From assembly GCA_011033025.1 (NCBI GenBank), contig WFMF01000219.1:124001-188000 (forward strand): a stretch of DNA of 64,000 nucleotides, in the 5' to 3' direction. The notes beneath the pieces were generated by a model, which had not been told where the DNA came from, searched no databases, and saw nothing but the letters and a program-made list of their open reading frames with translations. The stretch's first letter is position 1. Every line of letters begins with the position of its first letter. A program made the translations under genes and the position numbers. Shown one piece after another: positions 13,247 to 26,400 of this stretch. This DNA comes from Beroe forskalii (taxonomy: Eukaryota > Ctenophora > Nuda > Beroida > Beroidae).

Positions 13247-13994
13247 ACGCCGTCTATATTCGCCTGCACACCACATCTCAATATATATACACGCTCTCAG
13301 CCCCAACTGGCTGAACCCGACTTCTCAAGCTTTCGCTTCCCCACTAACGTCATCACAAGATTCACGTCCCCTTTGAAAGGAGCTGCCAAAGAGAGTGTAA
13401 CACACTCCTCCGTGATTTAGTTTCTTTCTTTGTTTGCTCAGCTCCTTCATTAAGTTTCTGCTTTCTCTTGAATATTTTATTTGGATCTCGTTGATTTCTT
13501 GCGCGTTGTGTTGAAGATATATTTCATTGTTAATCTATCATACGGTCATGCGAGATTTATATCTTTATTGTTACAAATTATATTTTGTATTATTTAAATT
13601 GACAGCTTTGGTAATTTTGCTTGTTACGTAAGCTTATTTGAATGGCATATCTTTTTGAATTTGTGTATGTAGGATTCTGGTGCAATTTGAATGCACTATT
13701 GTTTGAGTATACTTATACTTATTTCAAATATTCTATATTTCTATAGATTTTTTTATCCCAAATCAAATTTGAGATCAGACTAAAACCTTAATGTAAATCG
13801 GATATGAAAGAAATAGCCTTGTATTTGCTCCTTATCATGGGTAAGTTACAAGATGATGAGCATTATTGAGTCCTGAAAACATAAAAACCTTGATACATCA
13901 CTTTTTAGTTCTAAACATTTCATTCTATCAAAATAAAAACTTATTGACACGAACTTAAATATAGGTTATATCACTGGTCCAAGTCAGTTGAATA

Positions 13995-14329
13995 ACACTC
14001 CCACATCCTATCACCATGGCAGCACCCTATCACCATGAGAACAATCTATCACCATGACAACACCATATTCACACTGACAACACCTCTTCTATCTCCCACT
14101 CTTTGCAACGTACTCTGGTTCCCGGTGTGAGGTGGAGGCGAGTGACTGTGGGTGTGTCCATGGAACAGTCACCCCCTCACCCTATCACCATGACACCACC
14201 ATATCACTATGACAACCCCCAATTACCATGAAAATACTCTGACAACACGCTGACAACACCCCTTTTCTCAGCGTACTCCGGTTCCCGGTGTGAGGTGGAG
14301 GCGAGTGACTGTGGGTGTGTCCATGGAAC
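13995..14329. repeat. 163-bp duplication covering intron end and start of Notch exon 1
   Basis: The segment 14109-14166 matches 14272-14329, the first 58 bp of exon 1, with one difference. The surrounding CACCATGACAAC-rich intron sequence is duplicated too. The upstream copy is preceded by TTTGCAA instead of TCTCAG, so it lacks a usable acceptor and is probably silent. Confidence 0.88.
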
Positions 14330-14440
14330 GTGTGGGGACGACCCCCCGGGAACCTCCTGTATCTGTGATCTCGGCTGGACGGGATACCTCTGCAACGAGA
14401 AGATTACCACCTGCGATCTCAACCCCTGCCAAAACGGATC
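14272..14440 (+). CDS. Notch: Notch exon 1 (first visible): EGF tail plus one EGF
   Basis: Preceded by a TTTTCTCAG acceptor and ended by GTAAGT. It reads the end of an upstream EGF (YSGSRCE), then a compact EGF with [21 protein letters not shown], then the start of the next repeat ([10 protein letters not shown]). The first two bases complete a codon from an unseen upstream exon, so this is not the true start. Its first 58 bp are duplicated upstream at 14109-14166. Confidence 0.9.
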
Positions 14441-17400
14441 GTAAGTAAAGTGTACTTTGTTTTGCTTTCGAATTTTGAGTAATTTCAATATTCTTTGGAT
14501 ATTCTTTCCACACCACCAAGAGCATCATTTTGAATTTTGTTTGTTTGAATTTTATGACACCATGACGTCTCTTTAACAATTTAACAAGTGAAATTCCTAC
14601 TTATATCACTTAAGCCTTAGCTTTCTGTTGCATAACCTTGTCCCACGCGAAATGACCAAGCTTAATAAATATTGCCCCCTTAAATCATAACGTTACAAAA
14701 GGACTATAATATAGATGGGTCAAGTTAATCACCATTGCTGTGAGTTGGTGGCATGATGCTTAGAATTCCCAAAATCATGTGGGAAATGCTCATTTTAATC
14801 TGATGTAATTAAGAAGGAAATGGTCATCTAGCTTTGGGAGTCTGGACAATGCCTTCAATCTGGGGAATCTGACCATTTCGTCAGCTCGTTGCAACTCGCT
14901 ACATTGAATCTTAATTAAAACCTCATAAGTCTAATGTCTCCCAACTCTTACCTCTAACACCTCTCTCTAACCCCTCTCTCTAACCCCTCTCTCCAACCCC
15001 TCCCTCTCACCCCTGGCCTCTCCCAACCACTCTACTCATCCTAACCTTTAACCCCCCCCCCCTTCAGACACCAATCCCAACTCTTCCAACTCAAACACCC
15101 CTCTCCCCTTGAATCCTGATCCTAAACCCCTATTTCTAACCCCTCTCCTCAACTTAACCTCTAACCCCTCTCTCTAACCCCTCTCCTCATTCTGATCTCT
15201 AACCTCTCTCTAACCCCTCTTTCCCCTTCAGACACCCATCCCAGACGTCCATCTGTCACCAGTACACCGTGGGAAACACGCAGTCCCAACCCCGGATACA
15301 CTGTGTGTGTGGGAGGGGTCTTACTGGGGACTACTGCGAGATAGAAACAGATCCCTGTGACACCAACCCATGCCGGTTAGTTGAGACACTGTTCTGTCAA
15401 TTTTCAAACGCAAGGAAATGTCTTCATTATCCAAAACATATAAATATAACATTTGTCACCGTTCTAACCGAACTACTGTGTCAAATGTTGTTTTATTAAA
15501 ATTGTGTTCCTGAACACCAACCATCCTTCCTTTGAGAGATTTGAGAGTGTTTCCCACAATCTCAGTGGTTGTTAACAAGGATCTAATTAGATCTCTCATT
15601 ATTCTATTCACACCCTCTTGCTCCCAAGGGCCACTGACCTTAATTAAGCATACAATTAGAACTCTTGCACGCTACTAAGAAATTCACATTGTTATCTGCG
15701 AGCACCGATTGATTTGGTAATTTATATTTAATGATAGTCCAGTAATTTATGAATAGACAGTTAGTACTCGATCCTACTCTATAGGAGAATTTGTATTCAT
15801 CATCACGTCAATAATCAATCTCTTTCAGAGGTCAGGGGGTTTGTTCACCACTACAACCCATGATTATGACCCCACCCTATCTTTCAGAGGTCAGGGGGTT
15901 TGTTCACCAGCCCCAGGAGGTGCCTACACCTGTGATTGTAACAAGGGGTTCACAGCCCGCAACTGCGAAGTGGACATCGACGAGTGCACCGTGAGTTTTT
16001 TAGACTTTCTTAAGTAATTCTCGAATATGCTCGAGTTTTTAGATTTATTATCAACCTAATTTTCATCTGGTCAAAGATGAAACACGGTATTAAACCATGC
16101 TACTTGCATGTGGTTCTAAGGATTCTTTGTTCCCAAGAACCTATTACATTCCCTTGTTGTTTTAACGTAAACCATGAACTGATATACCATTTTAAACAGA
16201 CATTTGACCCTGACACATGACATCTTAGACTTGTGACACGCTCTCACTCAAGTAGGTACAAGATTTTTAAACCTTAACTTCTGACAAACATTAAAAAGAG
16301 TCGTGTGACTTCCATATGTTACCAAACTGACCTCATCCTATTGTACGCCCTTTTCTGAGAAACTGGAGGAATATTACTGCTAAATATACTGCTGGAAAAT
16401 TAAGGCCGGCAATTTCTGTAAATGTAGTATACCACTGAAGGTTACACGCTACTGAAGGTTAAAAGTTAAAACATGCCAACAGTTAATTTGCAAATGCCAA
16501 CTATAGTGACGATCGGGACGTGCTCGCACGGATAAAAATAAATCCAATTCCCATTCTAACCTGGACTTCTAGAGATAAACAGAGCCTGTTTAGCCGTTTC
16601 TTCACTTTTCCTAGAATATTTCGGCTGTTAAATTATGACCACTAACCCCTCTGAGCAACCAGTTGCACTCCACAATCCTGCAGCAGGTATTAAAATCTAG
16701 GTTTGAACAGAGCCTGTTTGAACGTATCCTCATATTTTCCAGCAAAATTTCTGTTCCCTTGGCCCACAAACTCTGCAGCCTTAATCCTGCAGCTGGCAGC
16801 AGGTGCCGTACTATTATTGTTCTCTGGAGTGATTTGTAGTAGAAGGGAGAAATAGGTGTACATATCAGGTACTTCATAGATCTGGGCTGAGCGGCCAGGG
16901 GGCGTACCGAAGTAGAGAAATGAGACGAGCTTATACTAGGCAACTTGAAATGATAGAGTTACAGCATACTGAAATGTAAACATCTGCGATAACTCTGAAG
17001 GGGGTTCCGACTATAGTGTGGATTCGGCTATCTACGAATAGGATGAACTAGACATTCAAGTATCGCCCGTGGAAAGTCCACATCACGGGAAGTGGATAAC
17101 TTGAATCCGTCTAGAATAGAGAATCTTCGTAGCTTCGTATCACCTTACACAGCATCACTGTATAAGAATCTAACCGTAACACTACGCAGCAATGAGGCTA
17201 GACTGAAATGATGTCTAGCAGGTGCCGCAGCGTCGTGACCCCAAGGGTAACGAGTCGAAAACAAAACTGATCTTAAATACCAGACTGGCCTAGATTATCA
17301 AAATAGATAACGTTTGACTGTCACGAATACGTCGCACAATCAATCATAATAATAAAATGAAAAGAATAAGAAACAGATAAGACTAGATAACACTATTCGT

Positions 17401-20400
17401 ATCACTCCTAGTTAATATTAAAAGCTGTTATCATCTTATCACAAATACCATACTGTGAAATATATTCCATTCAATCTCATGATAGAAATATACACTAAAA
17501 TGTCCTGGATTAATATTTAACTCTTCTACCCTACAACAGATTGTTAGCACTCTTTTATTGTCCTCTCCCCGTATTATATTGTCCTGCCCCACTTTCCCTC
17601 TTGTGATGGTGTTATTGTCTTTCTCCCCTGTGTGTGACGTCATTAATTCCCCATTATTCCACCTGATAATGACGTCACTACCTGTATATATACTGGTGGT
17701 GGTGTGTTAGAGGAGGGAGGAGGTGCAAGCTAAGCACGGTGCCAATAGTACTGCTGATTGTATCACACTCCTGGGATGTGGAACATGTGCGAATTTTGAT
17801 CATCTGGTGGCAGAGGTAGAGGAGATTTTCATGGCCTAGAGTGGTTTGTTGATCCAATGATCCTGGATGTAAAACTGATGTCTTTAATTTCGTATTCTCG
17901 TCCCATAGCAGTTGCTCTTTCCAGCATTTCCACGGGAATTTGCTTCGCTTTATCTGATCAAACTTAAGCTGACTTGACACTGCATAAAATGTCCGTAAAA
18001 CAGATCGGAACATCCGTACGTTTATATCTATTGTGCGTGCGGTATTAACATCTTGTGAGTAAATCTGTGTGATATTATCAAAACTAAAATGGCCTAACTA
18101 CCCCCGGAATTCCGCAGAAAGGTGTCGGTTTTGCTTGAGTAGCTTTGAACAAATTAATAGGCCGAGTGGTCAAGACAGGAGGAGACAAATAACTCTGAGT
18201 ATTTCTACATGTAATTAAAAGACAATAACAGTGTTGTGACTCATCATAGATCGAATTGTGCTGGATAAAAAATAGGCAATTGGCACTTTGAGTCATCAAT
18301 TCTCCATTCTAAATTATGATAATGACGTCATTCTCAATCGTATATTTCTCGAGCAGATTTGTAACAGTCGCACAATGGTTAATTTATTGTGCTGTCGAGA
18401 AAGCGATACTCAACTAACTTTTGTCTTGTAGATTAATACTAATTTGAATCATTTGGCTAAATCAATTCAATATGCATGCCGACAAAGTGGTATTGGTGAG
18501 CAATAATCCTAAATTCAGATTTCGTACCCAAAAGGAGATAATAATGCACACTTTTTCGGTTTCTTGATGACAGCCACTTTCCTTCCCACAGCCACTTTTT
18601 ACCGGACAACCATAAGCAGTATACACCCTCAATCTTCATTACAACTACAGCGCCACTTATCTCACATATTTAGCCACTTGTCCAGGCTGTAGCCACCAGC
18701 TACTTTCTCCAGCCACTTCTCTCGCTTCTCCAGCCACCACCAGATGCCTTCCCTGCACTTCAGTGCCATTTATCTCACATATTTAGGCACTTGCCCTGCA
18801 ACTCCATGCTCTAGCCACTTGCTCAGTTGTCTCACTCCAGCCACCACCAGCTGCTTCTCCGTGCATAGTGGTTACAGCTTTACAGGCCGCAGCCGGCGCT
18901 ATCTTACACAAATCCTCACTGTCTCTCTCCTCCTCACAATATCCGCTAGTCTGTGCACACATATATTATACTGAGCAGTTGTTCCACTTTTCACTGTTCC
19001 AGTCGGTAAGCCAACGCACCGATATATCTTTTGTCCTTCAGTTGTGTTTGAACAATTAAAATAACATCATATGATGCGAAATACCGACAGCTAATTGGTC
19101 CGTTACGGAGCACGTGACCGCGCGCACGGTTGTGATTGGCTGCGCCCCCAAACACGAAACAGGTCATGTGACCTTGTAATGAGCATCATTACGGCTGTGT
19201 TGCCTGTAAATGCTGTCATTATCGCTTACTTATAAACTAAATAACGCAGGTAGTAACTTGACGGAGAGGAAGAGGAAAGAGGAGGAGAAACGGGGGAGAA
19301 ATTGGGGAGAAATAGGGAATAATCTGGAAAAGAAATGAGGAATGAATGAGTTAGAGAGGTAATTGGGGGTGGATTGAAGGAAATTGAGGAGTGAAACAGA
19401 AGAAATCAGAAAGAAATTAGATTGGAAATGAGGAATGAATTGGAGGAAGAAAATAGAGAAGCTGATTGTTTTGTTGGGGTGTAAAGGAAGATGAAAATTA
19501 GGATATATCATCTGGATTGTGATTAGATTTTTAGAGGGAGGAATGTGTAGCCTAGCCTTGAGGTGGTATAAACTATGTCAAATACCACTCATCATGGAAT
19601 TATACCACTCGTCAGGAGATAATGCCAATCATCAACGGGTATTATATCTTGTGTGCACTGATCTCAAATCAGTCAAATGATTATCGAGTTTGAGTGTTTT
19701 GGACCTAATGTCAAGTGATTATCAAGTTTGGAGTGTCATCATGGACCACGCAGTTCTCTCAGTGGGTAAATAAAGACCTAAAACTCTAAAAGCAGAAAAA
19801 ATACTGAGTGATTTTGGTGCAATACGTCTACCGACCCTAAAGACTTCCCGCTAAATAATAAGTTCGTATAAAATGTTAAACGTATAATGAAACATGGTAA
19901 TACCATGCTCATCTCGAATGGTAACTCTTTTTAAATAGTCCATACAACGCTCAATGTCTGCTATTGGTTTACCCCAACAGATATATCAATAGTTTATAGG
20001 ACTGCAGTACTGCTGACTGTTCTATTAGTGCTACTGGTGGCTCACAAATAACAGTCTGTGTCAAATGATGTCACTGTCATGGTTTAAGATAGTGTTTTGA
20101 TGAACTTAAACCGCTTATTTTCCTTTCTTTTCTAACCATCTGGACTGCACTCCTGATGGTCCTATTACTATATTATTATGCGTTTAGGATATATTATAAG
20201 TTTATATATTATACGTTTACATATACTGATTTTGGTCACGTAGAAAATAATATCCATCATTACACATCCAAGTAATACCACCGTTATATTTGGTGGCGCA
20301 AATCATGCAAAATATATGCGCGTGCAGTTCCCGGAAAATAAACGATCCTGCTTCAACAATTCACCATTTTAAGCTATGATAATGACGGCATTATCCGTCA

Positions 20401-23400
20401 GCGTTGGTTTTTTGCACAACCAGGAGCTGTGGTTATAATAGAAGTAGGAAAAAGGAAAAACCAATTGGTATTTTGGGAGAGTGCAGCGCGTGTGTGTTTT
20501 GGGCTAATCACAAAATTGAGCTCGTAACAGGTTTCAGAGAATGCCAAATGCGAGTAAAGGCAGTTGGGAGCGGTGTCAATATCATGGTTTAGAATGGTGG
20601 TTTGATGACGGAGTATTTTCTACTTTTTCGGGCGACAGATTAAAGTTAATAACACTGGTGAGCTTGTTAATGTATGGTCTTATGGTATTAGAATAAAGTT
20701 TAGTCAGTACGTGTGTTTTTGTGTGTCGGGATATATTTAGATCGTGCAGTGCTTATGACCGAAAAAGATGCAGATGGAGGTCTTTTGTGTTGCGTAAAAC
20801 GGATTTAGTTTTTTTTTCTACCACGTTTCAAAGTCAAATGCAGTTGATTCCGTCTAATCCTGGTTACAGCTCCTGCTTCGAATGACTGCCCCTTCGTAAC
20901 CCCCTTTCGAGAAAAATATAGCACACATTTGTAATGCTTTGACTTTGAAGCGAGAGGTCTCACCGGGAATCTCGAAATGAACTCGGTTTAGAGTTGAACA
21001 GACGCGACACATTATATTGAACGCTTTGCAGTCACCGAACTTCAATTCCCAAGTTAAGTATAATCGTTCTTTATATAATATAGAGCGTGTGCAGCAGCTC
21101 GGTTCAACGAATTCGTAAAATGTAGAAACTTATATATTTAATTTACTGTCACGTGTTGATGTGGGCGACACAGGGAGAGAGTCGTGGAGGCGAGACCTGA
21201 GACTTGAGTGGGAGGGACGAGTCGACGAGACCTGAGACTCGAGTGGGATGGTCGAGGGTGAGACCCTGAGTGGTAGGGTGAGACTGGAGTTGGTAGGTTT
21301 TCTAGGCACAGATATTACCTTTTTTGGATTTGAGACTGTGTTTAAGATGTGGACCCTCAGCACTCAATGGCCCGACCAATCAGAATGAAGTCATCATCGA
21401 AACCCTGTTTGATGATTGGACAGCAGTGGGTGCAGTGTGAGTGAGTGAGCTTGAGGGACATATAAGGATTTCAATAAACGGACAGCTTTACTTCTGTAGA
21501 ATATTTTATGATGATTCATCCTTGGATATCTGGGGCATATTCAATATTATTCCTCGAAAATCGGAATGCATTTAAATGTGTCTAAGTGGAATGGCTGATG
21601 CTTACTGCTGATTTAATATAATATAATACTCTTGAATTCAGAGGTGGTGTTCAGAACTGAAGACTTGGTCAAATGGAGCTGAGATTATTGAAGTATAAAC
21701 TAGTTCAGCTATTGAGTATCACACGATGAATTGCTAAAATAGGAATTTTCTAACAAGTTCCAATTAATCAGGGATACTTCTGATCACACTTTGAATAATA
21801 TTCTATGATTCATAATGACTATTTTTGGTCCTATTTAGGTCGCTAACAACAAATCTTCTCTGATTTACGCCAAGTTAGATTGAACAGATACAAAAGGAAC
21901 AGATCAAATCGCAGCATTTCCTGAAAATACCAGTGCTCTATCTGAGAGAGCTGTAATAAACCCTGTCCTTCGCCAAAACATGTGCTCTGATACAGTCGAA
22001 ATAAAGTGATCAATCTTTAGTTACATGGTCTCCGATATTCGTAAGATATTTATATTCTTCAAGACTCATTATTGGTTAGGATCAATGTCCGACAAAGTTA
22101 GGCGGCATTTTATTCACAAAACCAACTATGGTGAACCTTGGTCACAAAACCAACTGCCATGGTGAACCATGGTGACTACTCCAGTTTCCCACTGTTTAAT
22201 AGAATGAACTTTCTGGCATGGATTTGCTGTTGATTTCAATAACAAACAAACCCCTGGGATCAATGATCTAAACACGGTGAAGCATGTATAAAGCTATTAT
22301 TTCCCAGCTGCTCCATTAATTAAATCAAATTAAATCCACTTAATTAAATATGTAAAACTGATTACCGTGACATCTGCTGGTCATCAGTCTGGCAGCTAGT
22401 AGCTGTGACAGCATTTCTGAGAAAGACGGATGAACCTTAAACAGAACCCTGGGAACTTTATGATTTATTATATTTTCAGCGGTTGATAGTTAACCGTCAC
22501 TTAGGTGATCGGAAAACACTCTCTTCTATGAAACGAATATGGAGATCACAAAAACGATAATTAAAATTCAAGGCTTATTGGATACTTGCTGAATTTGGAC
22601 ACTCATTGCTACAGCAAATACGGAAACCTTGACCGTATGCCATACTTTTCAATTAAAGTCACGTTGAAGGAGTTTTTAACAAAGATTTCCGTTCAATCAA
22701 CATGGCAATGTCCATTCCAACTCACTTAAAGAACATCGAGCCGTATATATAATCTGTCTCTGATTTATATCTCAATCAATTTGTAATCACCGTTGTCAAG
22801 GTAACACTACACGGAATCCCAAATCTGAGCTCGTTTGTTGTCATCAAATGATATAAAATTTAAGGATTTTCCTTCTTCAATATTCGGGGCATGTTCGACA
22901 GGAGTACTTCATTTCCTGCCGGGGTATGTAAGTTGTGTGTAAGGTTTGATTGACTGAGTACCTGCTTAAAACACATATCCGTGTAGTGTTTAGATTTAAA
23001 ATCTGTCGTGTGGTGAGGACATGATTTAGATCTAGAATTGAGCGCGTGTATAATCGCAGAAAAATCAGGATAGGTGGTAGATTGTGACGTTGTTTTCATA
23101 GTTTCAAATGGCAAATCGGTGACAAAAATCGCCTATTTTTCGCGCACAAATTCGCTCCACAATGATGTAAAACGCTCGATGTAGGCATCTATTCAGCTAA
23201 ACGTTGCATGTGAGGCATCAAGCATTTTTCAATGGGGTATTCATCAAAAATGTGATTTAAATGTTAAGTGATGAGAGGAGCGAATATAAATATATAAAAT
23301 GCGCTGTGATTTGCGACTTAATGAATAGATTATATTTGGAATTAAAGTATCGTCTAAACATTTCCCTGATCTAGATTTAAGTCATCGTGAGTGTACTTGT

Positions 23401-26400
23401 GTAAACCACTGAGTGAGTGAGAGAGAGTGGCATTTTGTGGCCTAAGGTGGCTGGGATGGGGCTGACGAGAGCAAATGGAATGAAGGAAGGGATTTGATTG
23501 GAGAATTGAATGTAAGGGAGGATTTAATTGACGAATTGAATGGATTTGAGTGACGTTAATCATGATCTATCTCAGACACACTGTCCTACGTGGAGTCCTA
23601 CGTGGACCAGCCTTATGATGATTTAACCACATTTCCCACCTACTGACCATCATGTCTAAGCTTCCTATAACGGTTGCCTTAGTACATGAAATTAAGAACT
23701 CCGAAAATTAAGAAGGCACATTATTAGGCAGCACCAAATTAAGCATTTTTCCTAGCTATTTTGCTTATTATTTGTCATATCAATTTTTGACGTTACACCA
23801 AATTAAGCATTTTTTGCGGCCTCAGTGCTTAATTTTCTGCTTACTTAATTTCATGTACTAAGGTAGTTAGAGAGGTGCTGGTTTGAAGTGGAAGTGATAT
23901 GACCCGGGCGATAAAACGTTAATGTTATACGCGATAAAACGTAAATGATAATGTTATATACGCGTCACGATTTAGAAAGTTTTTGGCGGTTATGAGTTAG
24001 ATTGGTGGATTGAGAACGTATAGCTCAACCGTCTGTGTTACGTGCTAGTCGGGTTATAATCAGAGTGAAGCTTCGTGTCTCGATCAACGTGCAGTGCAGA
24101 TCAAATATAGTCTAAGCGTTGCTTATCAAAATGCAGGGAGCTAAGAGTCAAAGGGTTTGTAGCTTAGAGTTCTGTTCATTCTGGATTCCATGCTAATTCC
24201 AGAGTTGAGTTCAGAGTTGGTGGATTATGGAAGTAACATACACCAGCATACACTAGTACTGATGACAACTAACTACTTATACCTTGTTACCATGACAACT
24301 AACAATTGACACCTTGTTACCATGACAACAAACGCATGGTTAAGTTGTTACATAGGCAACTAACACCTCGTTAAGTTGTTACTTTGACAACTATCACCTT
24401 GTTACTTTGACAACTAAAGTCAACTAACCATGAAAATTACTAGACCATTTCATCAGCTTGCAAACTTACGAACGAAATCCGATTACATGTTGACGTTTAT
24501 AAATCCTTGGTAAATCCTTGCTAGTTTTTACCATAGTATCGGAACATAGTAACTATGAGTGACGAGTGTTGAAGTGGTAACCATGGTAAATAACTATGGT
24601 TACTAATGTCAACACTAACCACCCCCCAATACTAGTATCCAAAGTAACCATGTTAACCAGTTAACCACCAACCCCTCCCCACTCCATTTAACCACTAAAC
24701 AATCCCCCTTTGTCCAGGACGAGCAACCTTGCAAGAACGGAGCTAAGTGCACCAACACGTTCGGTTCCTACTACTGCGAGTGCAGGCCTGGGTTCGGGGG
24801 ACCTAACTGTGAGGTGGATCTGGATGAGTGTGCGGTGGAGCCGTGTTTGAATGGGGGAGCTTGTGTGGATGGGGAGAACATGTTCACCTGCCAGTGCAAG
24901 GACGGTGAGTGCAGTTCACAGATTTCTACACCCTTTCTACCCTTTACCTTACAGAATTTTGCTTTACAGATTCAACAACTTTAATATGCATTCACAGATT
25001 TTTTACCCCTCTTTTACCAAAAGGGGTTCCTTTATTCCTTACTTCTTTTGCACTTACGAGAATTAGACCTTGTATCATGTAATGGAGGCAGCTGCCAGTC
25101 CCATGCAAGGAATTCTCTAGACATGCCCTTCTAGACCGTGTTGCATCCCACGGAGTGAGATCACTTTCAATCCAGATGTCACCTGATTTCTAACGTGGGA
25201 TTTGCAGTAATATCTGCGACTGATACGTAATAATTGTATGTTTTAAACTTTAATTTACGTGTCAGAACTTCAGAAGTAAAACCTTCCCATGGGTTTCATT
25301 AGAAAACCGGGGCATTATCCCTGAAACATATTCTGTATGTTTTCCTCCCACTATCACCCATTACGTATTTAAACCACGAGATTTCGTGCGTTATCAATTC
25401 GCCATTATAACCTCTGATAATGACGTCATTAAACGTGTTTCGTGCTTTCTGAAAGCTGTAAAGTGTGTCACCTCCACAAAGTGTGCCACCATAGTAAGGG
25501 TTTCTTTTGCTTGGTACTAAGTGCTTCGACGGAAACTCCTCGAATGTTAGCAATAGTAGGCGGATTTGATCGTGAATTCAGCATTTAACCCTATGATAAT
25601 GACGTCATAATTTACATTTCAATGTTTGTTTATGACCTCTTGGCGATGTGAGATGAAACTCCACATTGACTGCAGACTGTTTGTGGTTTCCTCCTGAAAG
25701 CAAGAATAAAACCTCACATGGATAGACCGGAAAACTGATTGAGTATAGCTTGATGTCATAACCATGTGTTAGAATGGTCTATTGATGACGTCATACCGCC
25801 TATTTCTCTGAGCTAGCCAAGTAAAGACCCTGCCAACAGACAAAGGAGACTGTCAATAACCTTGCACTCTTGGAGAGGAGTGTTGACTCATGCTGAGCTG
25901 TAATCAAAACAAAATTATAATATTAGAAAATATAGATTAGAATAACATAGGTACAGCTATATGTTGATGTGGGTGTTTTGAGCTAGAGATTCTAGAGAAT
26001 AATTGATAGGAAGGATCGTGAATGATTATAATTATGGTGAATCAGTAGACAATTTCCCTGATGCCTATAGAACTGAAATAGAAGAACCTAGTTTCATTTG
26101 CGTTTTGAGCAGCCTTTTCATTGACTTCAGATCTTCATATCCTGCATTTTGATTGTTGATGTAGCCTTGAGAATGTTCAAGAGATCTAAATGGAAATATA
26201 ATTTGTAATATATTGGCTCCAAAATGTTTTTAATCTATACTTATAATGTATTGCTTGTCGATTAACAGGCATCTTTAATAGATGTTATTATATTTTATGA
26301 TACTATCACGTGGGTGATTGAAATTATTCCCGAATCTCACGTCCTTCCCAAAGTAGCCTTTATTTATTACTCTATCAGCCTTTATTTGCCGCTTTTAGCG

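Larger units (their letters stand above)
11536..14271. other. Noncoding region before the first visible Notch exon
   Basis: AT-rich with no coding signal. It holds two CRE-bounded repeat copies (12185 and 13205). From about 13995 it holds a CTATCACCATGACAAC-type short tandem repeat running up to exon 1. It may be the intron preceding exon 1. Confidence 0.6.
15991..24717. other. Notch intron 3 (8.7 kb)
   Basis: No exon seen. It holds CRE-bounded repeats (17635, 18290, 20066, 20355, 20573, 23085) and an imperfect duplication around ACAGAGCCTGTTT (16578 and 16727). It also holds AGCCACTT-rich repeats (18590-18860), a purine-rich tract (19260-19500), a GAGACCTGAGAC repeat (21185-21290), a 33-bp repeat with GGTGAACC (22113-22175), a MITE (23677-23863) and a TTACCATGACAAC repeat (24255-24440). 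Confidence 0.7.

Noticed and set aside
14109-14166. Extra EGF exon before exon 1
   Set aside because: It is a partial copy of exon 1 lacking an AG acceptor and any continuation into the rest of the EGF.
1-14271. Missing 5' Notch exons (signal peptide, first EGFs)
   Set aside because: I looked for cysteine-patterned open segments with splice signals and found none I could support; they may be short, divergent, or outside the window.
15000-15225. TAACCCCTCTC repeats as telomeric (CCCTAA) sequence
   Set aside because: The unit does not match the CCCTAA hexamer and merges into the pyrimidine tract of the exon 2 acceptor.
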